13,385 bases of DNA. It comes from Bacteroidales bacterium H10. Its GTDB lineage: Bacteria; Bacteroidota; Bacteroidia; Bacteroidales; Muribaculaceae. Location: assembly GCA_001701295.1 (NCBI GenBank), contig DAAV01000030.1:1-13385 (forward strand), written 5' to 3'. The translations under genes and the position numbers were made by a program. Position 1 is the first letter of the stretch; each line of letters opens with the position of its first letter. The notes under the pieces are model-generated. The model was not told where the DNA came from. It saw nothing but the letters and a program-made list of their open reading frames with translations, and did not search any database. Positions 13,225 to 13,385 of this stretch are shown in pieces.

Positions 13225-13385
13225 ATGGTACTGTTGTCGATAGATTTTGCCAGCCTCCATACGATACTGGAGAGTCTGTACAATGAGATGATGCCTCTTT
13301 GCGAGGACATGCTGGGTGTGGCGAAGGGCGTTGCGGGACTGGGTGCCCTGTTTTATGTCGCCCTCCGCGTCTGGCTGTCGATGGC
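13225..13385 (+). CDS. traJ: TraJ, VirB6-like membrane protein (5' part)
   Basis: Only the first 53 codons are in the window; the gene continues beyond the right edge. The protein starts MVLLSIDFASLHTILESLYN, followed by EMMPLCEDMLGVAKGVAGLG and a membrane segment with ALFYVALRVW. This matches the start of TraJ of Bacteroidales conjugative transposons, a polytopic membrane protein placed like VirB6 in the transfer channel. The start is ATG 13225, two bases after the traI stop. Confidence 0.9.
   Translation, partial: MVLLSIDFASLHTILESLYNEMMPLCEDMLGVAKGVAGLGALFYVALRVWLSM

Larger units (their letters stand above)
59..13385 (+). mobile_element. Left part of a Bacteroidales ICE / conjugative transposon
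   Basis: The left edge abuts a tRNA-Leu 3' end. It is followed by HTH regulators, a replication-type module and then a CTnDOT-type tra gene order (traD-like, traE, traE, traF, lipoprotein, traG, DUF3876, traI, traJ). The element runs off the right edge. No integrase, relaxase or coupling protein is present in this part. The exact left boundary at the tRNA is inferred, since no second att copy is visible. A cryptic element or plasmid-like relative cannot be excluded. Confidence 0.8.

Noticed and set aside
1..13385. CRISPR array or restriction-modification/toxin-antitoxin system
   Set aside because: No regularly spaced repeats and no recognisable nuclease, methyltransferase or toxin-antitoxin pair; the small HTH proteins have no toxin-like partner.

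Overview
The window looks like one end of an integrative and conjugative element (ICE, or conjugative transposon) from a member of the Bacteroidales. Three things point there. A run of transfer genes matches the order and families of the CTnDOT-type tra operon (TraD-like, DUF4134/TraE, DUF4133/TraF, VirB4-like TraG, DUF3876, DUF4141/TraI, TraJ). Shine-Dalgarno sequences are mostly absent and A-rich leaders take their place. The left edge is the 3' half of a tRNA-Leu(CAG) gene, a typical integration target. The host genus cannot be fixed from this sequence alone.

Layout, left to right. 1-58 is the 3' part of tRNA-Leu, followed by its terminator. 59-400 has no gene but holds short direct and inverted repeats that could be recombinase or accessory-factor sites. 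401-1183 is an unrecognised gene closed by a strong terminator. 1284-5430 reads as one rightward regulatory and replication operon: an excisionase/MerR-type HTH protein behind a perfect TTTGCGAC inverted repeat, a protein with two tandem HTH-like repeats, a 74-residue HTH-like protein, a DnaD/phage-replisome-type initiator, two DnaC/IstB-like AAA+ ATPases and an XRE-type regulator. Most neighbours overlap or nearly touch. A convergent minus-strand gene (5498-6061, YubB/DUF1281-like) separates this module from the transfer genes. 6062-6497 is a gene-poor divergent region with palindromes and repeats. From 6498 to the right edge the transfer operon runs in the + direction and leaves the window inside traJ.

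Working hypothesis: the left module controls the element and may replicate it after excision, while the right module builds a type IV secretion channel: DUF4134 pilin-like proteins, TraF, the VirB4 ATPase TraG, a small lipoprotein, TraI and the VirB6-like TraJ. No integrase, relaxase or coupling protein is visible, so these should lie elsewhere on the element.

The points most worth following up are: (1) a 484-residue fimbrillin-like lipoprotein between traF and traG, tightly coupled to traG; (2) a pair of helicase-loader-like ATPases, the first of which lacks the second Walker B acidic residue and recognisable arginine-finger residues; (3) two adjacent DUF4134 pilin-like paralogs, the second behind a 68-nt leader with no G; (4) a shared ATTTTGCGACA motif in front of both the regulatory operon and the transfer operon. 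Family names come from recognising the sequences by eye; no database search was possible.
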